From Owenia fusiformis (lineage: Eukaryota; Annelida; Polychaeta; Sabellida; Oweniidae), in NCBI GenBank assembly GCA_903813345.2, contig CAIIXF020000008.1, positions 1,871,341-1,935,340 on the forward strand: DNA of 64,000 nucleotides, written 5' to 3'. The notes beneath the pieces were generated by a model that saw only the letters and a list, made by a program, of their open reading frames with translations, made no database searches and was not told where the DNA came from. This document shows positions 1 through 11,836 of this stretch, piece after piece (within the stretch, counting starts at the first letter, position 1; each line of letters begins with the position of its first letter). Position numbers and translations under genes: made by a program.

Positions 1-665
1 CATGTGTACTCCATCGCTCTAAATGTATAAAAATGAGACTTTTATTCCATTTGTTTTTTAAGGTTTATAAGTCACTGAGAAACAATCAGTCAATTATATC
101 TTAAATTCAAAATATATTCATGCAACAACTGGTCAAAAACATTAAATCTAAAACAAAAATATGTATTATGACCAAAATGATAATAAACTGGTGATAAGAA
201 ATGAATGTGAGACCATAGACTTGACTGTAAGTCTGAGGTGAGACACAATCTACTCCCTGGCATCTAGCCTCTCCCCTCCACCTGATATCTGTTTGAGATT
301 ATGGAGAGAGGGGGAAGGTGTGACACAAGACTACTTCCAATAACATGGTCTTATATAATGTCATTTTCAGACAAAATAACATACATAAAGCCATGCTATA
401 TATACATCAAACTTAGGATTCTTTGTTGCAAAATTCCAAAAAATCTTTAGAATGAATATCAAAAGATTCTTTTAGATATCAAAATGTACATTTAGAGTAA
501 TAATAAAAATACATTAAGATAAAAAGTAACCAAAATATAACAATTCATCAAATAAAATAAAATACTCTCATCTTCACTCCAGTGTACAATGTACAATATA
601 AAAGGTTTTGTCAGACAACTCCTATGTTATACTACATAAATTATGTATTGTATCATCTAACTTAC
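1..665. other. Intronic sequence of ACTR10 (intron 7, partial)
   Basis: AT-rich sequence downstream of the exon 7 donor at 665-664 on the minus strand. I could not recognise the next ACTR10 exon here, nor any repeat or RNA gene. Confidence 0.5.
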
Positions 666-3600
666 CCAGTGCGGAAGATAGAGGGCGCTTCTCTGATTCA
701 TCAGTGGTAATGATTCCAGTCTCTAGCAACTGTGACTCTAAGCGACTGAAAGAATGAATGGGATCACTGTACGTATATTCATTTCATAGGAATGTGCTTC
801 ATAGGTGTGGTTGCGTGCATTTGGGAACATTCATTTTGCTGTCCTAACTGATAAGATTTAATTTTTGGACATCCAATTAGATTCATTTTTCATTAGTTGA
901 GTTAAAATCAAATTTTCAATACTTATTTATTTATTGAATTACAGTAAGAAGTGTTGTATAAGTGGAACATCTTTGTTGAATTTTATGACAAATCAGGTTG
1001 TAAGTGACCACTCCATGCAATCTATTAGTTTGTAAATCTGAAAAGCTCCAGTTTTATATTACAAAAAGAATTTTCAGAATCGGAGGATTACAGAACTTTT
1101 CTATAGGGGAGTAACAAACAATTATGGAGTATTCAATGACGATTCCTTACCTGTGAATGGCATTGCCTGCTAAAGGAACGGCCTGCCATGCCTTTAGTAT
1201 TGGGATACTTTCATAGATCTGAATAGTGTTAAAGACAACTGTTGATTCTGTATATCCCTCACATAAGAAAGAGAATTGGAAAGTGAGTGATACAATATGT
1301 ACCTTTCAATGTACCAGTATTTAAAATAGTTATATGACCTAAATTGCAACAAATTTTATCTCTGAGTGTGGCAAGTGAATGGACAAATGAATTCGTCCAT
1401 TCACTTTGAACCTCTCTGGATACTTTTTCTATCGTAAAATATGTCTAAAAATAAAGGTACAATAGTGATGTTTTAAATACATGTATGTCTAAAAATAAAG
1501 GTTTAATATTGATGTTTTAAATGGAAAGTGATTTCGTGAGATTACACAAGTGCATCAAGTATTAATGGGATCCCTAACTAACACCCCAAGATGCATAACA
1601 GTAAAGGATACAGGTAACACAAGTGTTTCAGTGAGTCCAGCATCAAGGACAAGACCAGATGAGATTCCTAAGGTGAACAGGGCCATGAGATGTGATGGGG
1701 CAAACAAAACTGATGGCACCTAGAATTCAAAAACAAAACATCATGTTAATCGTAAACATTCATTCAAGAATAGATGAACAGGTAAAATGAGTCTTGAACC
1801 TTTTGAATAACAATCACATTTACACATTTATATTATGAATCATTTAAACATGTTGAAAATCCATCACCTTGACCAACTTTGAAGGATTAAAGGTCTAAAA
1901 ATATTATTGGAGAAATATAAATTTTAGTTTTTTAACAAAAAGCTGTGTGGCGTATAAAATGTAGCTGGAGCTTTTAATATTTTCACATCAGCTGCCTCTT
2001 GTGCTGCCATAATTTGTACAGATGCATTGACTCCTTAATTTTGAAAATTTCAATATATTTTATTGATACATCAATTTCATGATACCATACTCCTTGTTTA
2101 CTTACTTCATAATGTTTAAAGAGAACTTTAGCTAAAGTGTTTCTAAACACACTAGGACATAGAACAGACTCTACCACTACAACTCTCCTGTCTTTTGGGT
2201 TCACCAACAGATGTCTATAAATAGATCAAACAAAAAAGTTAATCTTTCAGTTTCATGGTTCTTTATTGTGGAAATGCATCTTATAAGTGAAAATGTGTGT
2301 ACTATTTCATTACTCCCTGATACTTCACACATTTGTACAGCATCCAATTTCCTACTACCCTACCATATTTCATGACCATCAGACTGATAGTCACAATTTT
2401 ACAGCACTTTGAACATCACGCTTCAGGTTTGGCTTCAGGTTTGGGGCAAAAAGCACTATAATACTGACGATATTTTGAAAATTGCCATATATGGTACCTC
2501 TGAAATAATATATATTGTATATACATGGGCATACATATATTTAGAGGTTATGTCACTATGACGTGAAATATGCCTGAGTTCTCCCAATATAGGCCGACCT
2601 TGGGAGGCTCTATATTTGGGCAAGAACGAAGGCATATTTCACGTCATAGTGACATAACTGATGTATTACATGCCTTTGTTCCCATGGTTACTTTGTATCA
2701 ATGACGTGACGTCATGATATTATCATGGTTATTAAAGAAATCTAATATCAAAACGAGGTAAGCGGGCTATATCGGGGTAATCGGGCAATATCGGTGGATA
2801 TAGCTCGCTAACTTTCCCATTGGCTTCCATACAAATGCTTCGCTAGGTATGTAATACAGTGTTATATATCATTTTAAAGCATATGACATACTCGTTCAGA
2901 ATGAATAGTTTTTTAGGGCCCATTTTATAAGTTGTCATGGTTACAAGATTCCCCCAAAAATACATTGGGTTTGTACTTGGACTTGATATCACGTCCTTAG
3001 TAGTCAACGTATGTGCTTTATGACGTCATATCACGTCCTTAGTAGCAAATGAGTTAAAGTGCAGAAACATTATGACTATCAATCTGATGGTCATGAAATA
3101 AAGTAGGCTGGTAGGAAATTGAATTACGTACAATTGTGTAAAATATAGAGGAAAATGTTGTAAGGGTTTCCAGTTTTTTGACCATCCTGTATTTCTATTT
3201 TCAAAATTTAAGTGAAAGGCAAAATTTCAGCATTTACAGTGAGACACAAGGGGTTGAATTCCATTTATTCTGCACGTCCATCTAAAAGCCAACCAAGTAC
3301 TTGTTCAAACAAATATGCATTTTTACAGTTTTGGAATAAACTCCATGCTTTACTTGTACCAATTTTCAATGCCGTTCATGTCTTATATCTCTCCAGGTGT
3401 ATCTCATTTTAAGTTGTAAATAAAACAGCGCCTTCAACAGAAATGTTCTGGGTTGTTCTTACCTGAAGTAGAGTCTGTGTAGGAAATCAACAAGGTTGTC
3501 ATATAATTCTGCCTCATTTTTGAATACAGTCACCTTCCTAGTCTGAAACATACAAAACAAAAGATAGCAATATTGGCACACAACATGGTAATTTACCCCT

Positions 3601-6600
3601 TAGAGTCCAAGCCTGTGTATGCACTTTGACTATGAATAATTTTAGAATAATAACATTAACTGTAACTGGAATACACGTTCAAAGGACGATTCTCGGTTTG
3701 GAGAACGAAGTTCATCAATCTAAATGAGCATTATCCCTGCTGCGGACAAATTTGATTTTTTTTACATAATATAGATTTGAATGTCTTCTTTTGAATAGTT
3801 ATAATTTAATTTGGGTAATATTTCTAGATTTTTTGCAAAAAAAAATATTAGCGCAGTACACTGATGAACTTTCCCCAAATCGAGACTTGTATTTTATTGA
3901 ATCAGTCTAATTGAGCGTTACCCCTGCTTCAGACCAATTTGTTATTTTTACATCTTGTAGATTTAAATGTCCTCTTTTGAAAATAGTTTAATTTGGGTAA
4001 TATTTCTATATTTTTCATGAAAAAAATTATTAGCCAAGGAGACTGTTCTCCAAACCGAGAATCGTCCTTTTTGGTCCATAAGTGTTATCCCAAATTACAC
4101 CGACTGAGGAATTAAAAATTTGATTGCCCCTGAATCCATTTATCATCTCATTTTGAGTATACATAAGTGGATAATCATGATGTACATGTATTAGATATTC
4201 CTTACAGAGGATATATTCAGGCTGAAAAAATGTCAATGATTCATAATTCAAACACTTCATCACTAAGAGTTACTGGGTTAAAATTCAGAGTGAAATGGGT
4301 CCAAAGCCCCAGATGTGCCTATTTGACATCAACATTCCCTATTAATAAAAAAAAAACCAGGAGAACATAAGATATGGCAATAACACTTACAAATTGAATA
4401 GTTAACATAGAATAAAATGAATGGGCATTTGACATAATAGTCTATAATTTGAATTGCAGTTTCAGTTACCAATAATGTTGATGGATGGATGAGAACATTA
4501 AATGACGATGGATGGAATAACTTCAAACCAATGAACATATGGATGCCTGGGTGTTACCATAGTGTGATACAAGCACATCATTGTCTATAATCTACATCAT
4601 AGATATGTAATGTATCTTACCTCTCCTGATTGTTTGATTACATCACTGGGAATGATACACCTTGGAGCTGGTTCGCCTCCAAATCCACACCTGCAACAAA
4701 TAATGTGACATACATGTATATGCAGTGAACAGGTTAAGCAGACAATGTGACATATATGCAATGTAATAAACAGGTATAACAGACAATGTGACATATATGC
4801 AATGCAATGAACAGGTGAAGCAGACAATGTGACATATATGCAATGTAATAAACAGGTATAACAGACAATGTGACATATATGCAGTGTAATGAACAGGTGA
4901 AGTAGACAATGTGACATATATGCAATGTAATGAACAGGTATAACAGACAATGTGACATATATGCAGTGTAATGAACAGGTGAAGTAGACAATGTGACATA
5001 TATGCAATGTAATGAACAGGTATAACAGACAATGTGACATATATGCAGTGTAATGAACAGGTGAAGTAGACAATGTGACATATATGCAATGTAATGAACA
5101 GGTGGAGCAAACAATGTGACATATATGCAGTGTAATGAACAGGTGAAGCAGACAATGTGACATATATGCAATGTAATGAACAGGTATAGCAGACAATTTG
5201 ACATATATGCAATGTAATGAACGGGTGAAGCAGACAATGTGACATATATGCAATGTAATAAACAGGTATAACAGACAATGTCACATATATGCAATGCAAT
5301 GAACAGGTGAAGCAGACAATGTGACATATATGCAATGTAATAAACAGGTATAACAGACAATGTCACATATATGCAATGCAATGAACAGGTGAAGCAGACA
5401 ATGTGACATATATGCGATGTAATAAACAGGTGAAGCAGACAATGTGACATATATGCGATGTAATAAACAGGTGAAGCAGACAATGTGACATATATGCGAT
5501 GTAATAAACAGGTGAAGCAGGCAATGTGACATATATGCAATGCAATGAACAGGTGAAGCAGACAATGTGACATATATGTGATGTAATAAACAGGTGAAGC
5601 AGACAATGTGACATATATGCGATGTAATAAACAGGTGAAGCAGACAATGTGACATATATGCAACAGGTATAACAGACAATGTGACATATATACAATGCAA
5701 TGAACATTGTAAACAGTTGCAAATAACTCCTATAAATGTGAGAAAATGATAGCTTCAAGTCTTAAAGAGTTCCATCTTCCCTAAAAAATCTGTGCTAAAA
5801 TTGTATGTAAAATTGACACCATACTAAGAACTGAATTTGAAGATTAATGATGAGAATATGTCAATCGTTTTTGCTGAACAAGTGTTCAGTTTGGACAATA
5901 AATAAATGAGTCGTCGATTTTCTATCACCATTTCCAAACCATGGTGGTTTAAAAGCTCATAGTTTCCAATATTGTCTAGATATATATCTCCTAAAATTTG
6001 TATATTTTTCATTTTGTACACCCGCATCTACTTTTTTGAAAACTTTCTTATTTTTAAGGTCTTTGAAAATTTGAATCCATTTCTAGAAATAGAGAAAAAC
6101 TGATTTAAAAATCTTTTTTCCTTTTTATGACCACAATTTTTGTTTCAGACAATTTTTCTAATTTTCAGAGCTCCTGTCATCTAAAACAATATATTGGGCA
6201 CATTTTCTGAAAAATACAAAATAATCTGTTACATGACCTTTCGGAAATGCTAACTTTTTACTGTCACAATTTCAGAGGGCTGAAAAAGCTATTTCAGCAT
6301 GGTAGGGGTAATTTTGACCATGACAGTAAACTGATTGAAAACTGGTTAAAGCAGAACTCTGTTACCTTAGTACAAAAAAATTCTAAAATCCACATGGCTT
6401 TTTCATTTCCTGTTTGGTGTAAATTTCTGATAACTACCGAGACCTTAGCCTTGCCCAAGTCAGTATTTTTTTTACTTATCTGATCTTGAATTATTACCGC
6501 CTTGTACAATCCAATACATCTCCGCTGATATTATGCTAAGTTATTCAGCGGGTTCGAGATTTCCATAATTCCTACGCTGTCAGGGGTATCGCCAAACCTT

Positions 6601-8894
6601 ATTGATTGACAAGATCGCGTGAACAGGACATGTGACTTCAGGCTGATTGACCAATTAAAACGTTATCAGGTTGACCTGCATAAACAAAGCGAACTACCCG
6701 TCTATGACTTGAAATTCAATGATCTGATCAAGTGTTTCTTTAGAGTTACAATATATTATGTAAATTGGAATGAAAGGAGTCATTAATATAAATTAATCAA
6801 TGTTCAATTCAATGTTGATTTTAAAACTGAATAAGCGTTGAAAATGCACTAAGATATAGTCCGGCCATGTAGTCGTCGATCTGATTCAGTGATTGAATCT
6901 CAGCCTATATGTTCGATCACTTGAATTCAGCTTTCGTTTCAACGTTTCTTGTTGAAATAGTCTCACCTCCGGGTATCCGATCGCTGCTCCAGCATCCACT
7001 AAACTCTGATTGATATTTATCTGATAAAATATTTGTATTTCCATGATGAATTCATGCAAGATTTGTTCGTGAAAAGCCCCGGTGAAAAGTGTACTTGTTT
7101 TTGACCATGCATAATAATGAGCTAACGCGTCAGGGCTGTCATTGATTGGTCAAATTTTACCAATATAAACATTGGGTCGGTAAAGCACGTGGCTTTCTCT
7201 TGGGTACAAGGTGGTCATAATAGAAATCAAGATAAGTAAAAGAGACCAACTTGGGCAAGGCTACCAAGACCTTAACATGGGAAATCCTACTTCAACAAAT
7301 CCATGATTCATTTATCTATGGACCAAAATGTAATCATAATTTTCAAACCATTTCACATGTTATTTTTCAAACAGGAATCACTCCTTCCACACATTGTCTA
7401 CATCTTCCAGTTTTGCACAAAGAGTGCACTTACATGTATGTGCCTAAAAAAGACTGAAGAGAAGATTTGTTTTGTATAATGAAACATTCTTCTCTACATT
7501 CTTTTCTAGGTACATTTAGCGCAGTCATTGTGCAAAAGTGAGAGATGTAGACATTGTGGGGAAGGAGTGATTCAAATTTGAAAAATAACATGTGACCCTA
7601 TTGAGGGTTGCAGCGAACATGCACCATGACCTTAATTATTAGACTGCATGTAAATTATTTTTCTAAAAATCCCAATAACATGTTGTAGGGTGATCCATTT
7701 GATTTCAAATCTCAATTCTAAAAATAACAAATTGAGAGTCATTTATTTGGCTAATTCGTTCCAGGAAGAAGAAAGGAAGTGCATTTTATACCAAACAAAC
7801 AAACAAACATACTACTTTTTTCAAGGCCTGACTGCGTCGCTAACATGCTAAATATAAGAGTTAGCTGACGTTTGGGAGTCTGACTTACCTTCTAAAGGTT
7901 AGAACCCGAATCTTAATGAAACCATATCACCTTTGTTGCGTCGATGATGATGCATAAACATAGCATTTGATAGAAATTAGCGTAAATGCTTTTCCGACTT
8001 TTTCATTTTTCATCAATGTTGACTTCCGGGAAGGCGTTGTAGTTATCACGAAATAACGCATTGACCCTTGAACTTTACTTTGTTGACGTGTCAACCAAGC
8101 ATGTCTGGTGTGAAAATTAAAAGAATATTAAGCAATGTTCTACATCCGCCAAGCTAAGTGAAGTAGTCAATATTTAAAATTATCAATTTCAAGTGAAGTA
8201 CGCAACGAACGAAACTGCGTGATCTACACTCCCACTATTGGTCTGAATGAAATGCTACGTAGAAATATGAGCCCTCTGCTGTATTAGTCGATTAATAGAG
8301 TAAGACCTGTTGGTGATGCTTTATAATTTAGACCAAAACATTGAAAAACAACGAACAAATATTCGGTTTTCACATATGTTCGGTAATTTTTTGTATTGAA
8401 ACTTCCGGAACTTACAAGGAAATCATTCATTTTCTCGATCCATGATTTACCTCTTGGATGTTGTGGCAAATGCTCCATGGTTGACGGAACAAAGGTGATA
8501 TGGTTTCATTAAGATTCGGGTTCTAACCTTTAGAAGGTAAGTCAGACTCCCAAACGTCAGCTAACTCTTATATTTAGCATGTTAGCGACGCAGTCAGGCC
8601 TTGAAAAAAGTAGTACCAATCTAGACATATACTGTGACTGATCAATGGACTAAAAGGTAAAACCGACTTCATAAGTATTCATCCTGGACTAATAATAACA
8701 GTATGTGCAAGATCCATGTAATTACAATGATAACTGAGTCTTAGCCTAACACAGGTAGACTAACAGCAAAATGAAAAATTATTTTGGAAAAATAATATTT
8801 TCAAATGTGATACTTACTTCGTGTAGGCTCCACCAATATCAACAATCACAGCGGATTTTTCACCACCATAGGCTACTCCTTCGAACAGGGGCAT
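666..8894 (-). CDS. ACTR10: Actin-related protein 10 (dynactin subunit ARP10/Arp11), 5' exons 1-7, partial
   Basis: ARP10 caps the pointed end of the Arp1 filament in dynactin, the cofactor of cytoplasmic dynein. Exons on the minus strand: 8818-8894 (ATG at 8892-8894), 4621-4690, 3463-3542, 2106-2214, 1612-1719, 1151-1218, 666-745. All junctions are GT-AG and the phase closes throughout, giving 197 residues, about half of the roughly 417 expected. Seen: the start [19 protein letters not shown], then [56 protein letters not shown] and [19 protein letters not shown]. These follow human ACTR10 closely in order and spacing. The rest of the actin fold lies left of the window. Intron 1 (about 4.1 kb) holds inverted-repeat elements and a 41-bp minisatellite against the exon 2 acceptor. 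The gene is divergent from the 9220 gene, so a shared promoter is likely. Confidence 0.95.
2254..3185. mobile_element. MITE with ATGGTCAAAAAATGG-type ends, diverged copy split by a hairpin element
   Basis: This ACTR10 intron segment matches, in two pieces, the complete 381-bp element at 45396-45776. The left piece (about 2305-2412) shares the run from ATTACTCCCTGAT through CACAATTTTACAGCAC. The right piece (about 3055-3185) shares GAGGAAAATG and AGGGTTTCCA followed by TTTTTTGACCAT. The middle (2528-2862) is unrelated and contains a strong hairpin. The left end is diverged, so the boundary is approximate. Confidence 0.6.
2548..2659. repeat. Perfect 29-bp inverted repeat forming a long hairpin
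   Basis: The 29 bases at 2548-2576 (starting GTTATGTCACTATGACGTG) are exactly reverse-complemented at 2631-2659. The spacer is itself palindromic: CCCAATATAG pairs imperfectly with CTATATTTGGG, and GCC with GGC at the centre. The whole 112 bases could fold into one near-continuous stem. It is probably the core of a fold-back element; a small-RNA precursor is possible but unsupported. Confidence 0.75.
3681..4070. mobile_element. 390-bp MITE with 26-bp terminal inverted repeats and internal duplication
   Basis: AAAGGACGATTCTCGGTTTG plus GAGAAC at 3681-3706 is perfectly inverted at 4045-4070. Between the ends, a segment of about 180 bp occurs twice in diverged form (compare 3711-3850 with 3895-4030: TCTAAATGAGCATTATCCCTGC versus TCTAATTGAGCGTTACCCCTGC, followed by matching TTTAATTTGGGTAATATTTCTA). 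There is no coding capacity. It lies in intron 2 of ACTR10, between the exon ending at 3542 and the exon at 4621. Confidence 0.75.
4698..5708. repeat. Minisatellite, about 41-bp unit, roughly 24 copies, abutting ACTR10 exon 2 acceptor
   Basis: The repeated unit has the core CAATGTGACATATATGCAAT followed by GTAATGAACAGGTGAAGCAGA or a GTATAACAGA variant. The long open frames across it are simply the array translated. It starts within about 10 bp of the exon 2 acceptor (4690), and the unit resembles the acceptor flank read on the gene strand (TGTCACATT, then a pyrimidine-rich stretch). Confidence 0.95.
6443..7270. mobile_element. Fold-back element, about 65-bp imperfect terminal inverted repeats
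   Basis: The left end at about 6443-6512 (CCTTGCCCAAGT ... TTTACTTATCTGATCTTGA ... CGCCTTGTAC) is inverted at about 7205-7270 (GTACAAGGTGGTC ... TCAAGATAAGTAAA ... ACTTGGGCAAGG). The interior has no open frame of interest. It lies in ACTR10 intron 1. Boundaries are approximate because the arms are diverged. Confidence 0.55.
7355..7605. repeat. Imperfect palindrome with arms of about 85 bp
   Basis: TCACATGTTATTTTTCAAAC through TTTTGCACAAAGAGTGCAC (about 7350-7428) is imperfectly inverted at about 7518-7605 (GCGCAGTCATTGTGCAAAAG through AAATAACATGTGA). The matching blocks AATCACTCCTTCC/GGAAGGAGTGATT and TGTCTACATCT/AGATGTAGACA are exact. It is probably a fold-back transposon remnant. Confidence 0.6.
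7811..8614. mobile_element. Non-autonomous DNA element with about 131-bp, nearly perfect terminal inverted repeats
   Basis: The left arm 7811-7942 begins ACTACTTTTTTCAAGGCCTG. The right arm 8484-8614 is its reverse complement across almost the full length (for example GTTAGCGACGCAGTCAGGCC and AGAAGGTAAGTCAGACTCCC). The roughly 540-bp interior has only short open frames with no recognisable transposase. It sits in ACTR10 intron 1. The near-identity of the arms suggests a fairly recent insertion. No clear target-site duplication was found. Confidence 0.8.
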
Positions 8895-9219
8895 TTCGCA
8901 CCCAAATGTGTCTTGCAACAGATAGAAATCCCAAAAGAAACGTCAATTTTGAAATTTTAGAAATTTTCAATTTGGTAAGCCTTTAGTCTAGTGTACAACT
9001 TTCCGACCTTGACAATTTTAAGATTTTATCAATCATATTCAAATATATGTATATATATATTCGATGTACAACGATGTAAAACTAGAACTGTTTTATTCCA
9101 TTCGATTTTTGAAAAAATCTTTCATTTGTTCTTGAATCAAAACTAAAATGTGAAATATTCCCATTATTTTTCTCAAGGTCACGCTGCTCAACATTCACAG
9201 CTACTATATTTCTTGAAAA
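8895..9219. promoter_or_regulatory. Probable bidirectional promoter between ACTR10 and the TEX55-like gene
   Basis: The two start codons point away from each other and are separated by 325 bp, so both promoters and 5' leaders must lie here unless further non-coding first exons exist. The stretch is AT-rich, with a run of TATA-like alternating AT near 9045-9060. No specific factor site was identified; the promoter call rests on gene arrangement. Confidence 0.5.
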
Positions 9220-11836
9220 ATGGATGCCTCTAAAAATGAAGAGGTTTTCAATGATAATAACACAACTGAGACTTACATAACTAATCAAAACATTATTACG
9301 GATGCATCTGGTCTTACAGAATCACAAAAATTTGATTTGATAAAGAAACAACTCGACAGAGCTATGGATTTACCTCCTGAAGTGCCAGGCCCAGACCATA
9401 GGTCAGATCCTGGAGATTTTAACCCTCCTCCAAATGGACACAATTATGTACAACCTATTGAAGATCCATACAGTAGGGCAGTGAAATACCTTGAGAAACA
9501 CAATATTCTACCATTATTCCAGGTAAGAGTTGGAAATTAGATTGCGAAACTTATTTTATAGCTAGAAAAGTACATGGTTGTCAGGGAAGCTAATACTTAG
9601 CAACCATGGTAACTTCTCTTAAAAGTGATATTTCATATTGCCTATTGGTTTCACGAAATTGCAACACATGTCTCCCCTTCTAGATATATCCTTTGCTAAC
9701 ATTTATCAAAGTTCATCTGTCGTAAGTTAATTTGAGTTTTGCTCAAACACTTGTCTTGTAATCTTCCTTGCAACATTAGTTTTATAGTTACATTACATAC
9801 CCTGTACTCTTCATGGTATATTGATAAAAAAAAACTGGAAATACTAAATAATGAGAATGGCAACTCATTTCTCCATGTAATTTGACACCCCTCTCAATTA
9901 CTTTTAATGTCACATCGTGCATCCATAAAATAACTAGAGATAATGACTTGATTTGGCAGGTACATTTAAATGTATCTTTCCAATACTGTAAATTGCTTTA
10001 ATTTGAAGACCATTTTAATAAATTTGGCGGATTGATAAAGACCGCCAAATTAAGTCTCCAGCAATTTTTGGAAAATAATCTTAAGACCCTGACCCTCATT
10101 GAGTATTCTTTCAAAGTTTTGATTATAACTCCATTTTTATTACATTTTTAAAATTAGCTCATATATGAAGGTAAAGCACTGTGTCACACTAGAGTAACCT
10201 GGCCAAGTGACTTCCTAGCTGGCCATCTAATATCCATATTCTACAGATGGGTCAGTCCTCCAAATTAAATAGCAGCCAACATTTAAAATAAGTCCAATCA
10301 GCCAAATTAAATAGCGCCAAATTAAAGCAATTTACAGTAGTTTGATTTTGCTTCATTTAAAGAGCTTTATCTACACTATCCCAAAGTACTAGACAATTAT
10401 GTAAAGAAAATTATGTTTGCACAAGTATCAAATGTTAAAATGGTGGATAATTGTTGTAAAATAAAATAATTAATAATTATTCAAACCATGCACACAGAAA
10501 CAATATTAAGCATTTTACCTGACATCACATCTTCACCATGTTCACTAGATTTGCAGGCCCGTAGCCAGGGGGGAGTGGAGGGAGTGGCTGCCCCCCCCCC
10601 TGGCCAGAAATTCTTTCAAAATCACAGTTTTTCACCATTCTAAACACTTTTACATGATTTTTTGCCAAAACTGTCAAAAAGCTCCTCCCCCTTGGCAAAA
10701 ACTCCCCCCTTGGTAAAATCGCCCCCCCCTGGTAAATCCTGGCTACGGGCCTGATTTGTATATCCATCAAAGTAAACAGGGATTTGTTATTTACAAATCT
10801 GTTTGCTTTGATGTATATACAATAGGTTCAATGGGACACAGCCATTTAACAGTGAACCAGTAGAGATACACAATAAAGTGGTCATATTCCAGTTGTTTTT
10901 TTTATTCCAGTTCATAAAATGGTTCTTTGACAATTATTAATAATGGAAAAAATATTTTAGTATCCCTCAATGTTTAAATATGTTGCCGTTTCTATGAGGA
11001 GAAATACATAGAATTCCAAGTTTTCAATTCTTAGAGATAAAGTAATGTAATAACCCTTGCAAATTACTACTATAGGACAGTTGTACTTGATTTTGAATCT
11101 TAAGGTTTTAGGTTCAATTCCTACACGGAGCATTGAATTAAGCACATTTTCTTTCATGTCTGTATCTGGCTCATTACACACAATACCCAGCAGTTGACCA
11201 TTTCCTGGAGATGCCTCTTGGTCATTACAGTAATCAATTAACTTACCATTGATGATGTGATGCTTTGTTTTCCAGAGCTTAACAGCTGGTATTGTTGAGC
11301 ACTCACCTGTGGATCCTCTGGAGTTTATAGCCAATGAAGTAGAAAGACTTCACAATGAAGAACTAGTCATAAAACAAAAAGCAGAGCAGGAGCATCAAGC
11401 TAAGCTTGAAAAAAGGCGGATTGAAAAGGACAAAAAGAAAAAAGAAAAAGAGGAAAGAGAAAAGGAGGAAAGAGAAAATAAGCAACAAGAACTTGAAGAA
11501 CAAATTTTAAAACAAAAGGAAGCTTTATTGCAAGAACAACAAGATGATAATTCCAGTTCAGTGAGTCAAAAGAATGACAATGATGAAACAAATGATGCTA
11601 CAGATACAGAAAACATTGAGGAAAAAGACACAGGGGATAATGATAACATCAATAGTGATGTGGCAGATACAGGGAACATTGAAGACGAAGATGGTAAAAT
11701 CAATAGTGTAGATAATAACGATAAACAGAGTGAAAGTGAAGTAAAAGACTCAGACACTGGTGACAATCATACAAAAAATGTTGACACTGTTGAAAAGACA
11801 GTGGAAGAAATTGATTTCAATAAAACTGAATCATAG
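9220..11836 (+). CDS. RIIa/DPY30-like docking-motif coiled-coil protein, TEX55-like
   Basis: Two exons: 9220-9522 and 11276-11836 (TAG at 11834-11836), phase 0, 287 residues. The join gives DPYSRAVKYLEKHNILPLFQ followed by SLTAGIVEHSPVDPLEFIAN, residues about 82-122. That pattern (YLExHNIxxLFQ, then a turn, then DPLxFIxxEV) resembles the helical dimerisation/docking motif of RIIa-like proteins and best fits the C-terminal motif I recall from testis-expressed TEX55. After it come a charged coiled coil (residues about 125-175, runs of Lys/Glu) and an acidic Asp/Asn/Thr-rich tail. The N-terminal 80 residues are Pro- and Asn-rich. A ciliary or sperm-scaffold role is inference only. The family name is tentative; the exon model is solid. 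The 1.75-kb intron holds two MITEs. Confidence 0.8.
9984..10339. mobile_element. 356-bp MITE with TACTGTAAATTGCTTTAATTTG ends
   Basis: TACTGTAAATTGCTTTAATT at 9984 is inverted at 10318-10339 (AAATTAAAGCAATTTACAGTA). Sub-terminal blocks GGCGGATT and GCCAAATTAAATAGC add further inverted copies. The ends carry TA, consistent with a TA target duplication of Tc1/mariner type. No coding sequence. It lies in the intron of the 9220 gene. Confidence 0.7.
10554..10753. mobile_element. CAGGCCCGTAGCCAGG MITE, copy 1
   Basis: It begins CAGGCCCGTAGCCAGG and ends CCTGGCTACGGGCCTG, a 16-bp perfect inverted repeat. The interior holds C/G runs and AAATTCTTTCAAAAT. ATTTG flanks both ends, a candidate 5-bp target duplication. 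Same family as 33871-34080 and 40343-40550. Confidence 0.85.

Noticed and set aside
1-660. Search for further ACTR10 exons at the left edge
   Set aside because: No segment gave the expected next ARP10 sequence with correct phase and splice sites.
4597-5758. Several long minus-strand open frames rich in [16 protein letters not shown] repeats
   Set aside because: They are translations of the 41-bp minisatellite in ACTR10 intron 1; only the last few codons of one frame overlap true exon 2.
8284-8478. 64-residue minus-strand frame starting [13 protein letters not shown]
   Set aside because: Lies inside the inverted-repeat element at 7811-8614; no similarity to transposase or ACTR10.
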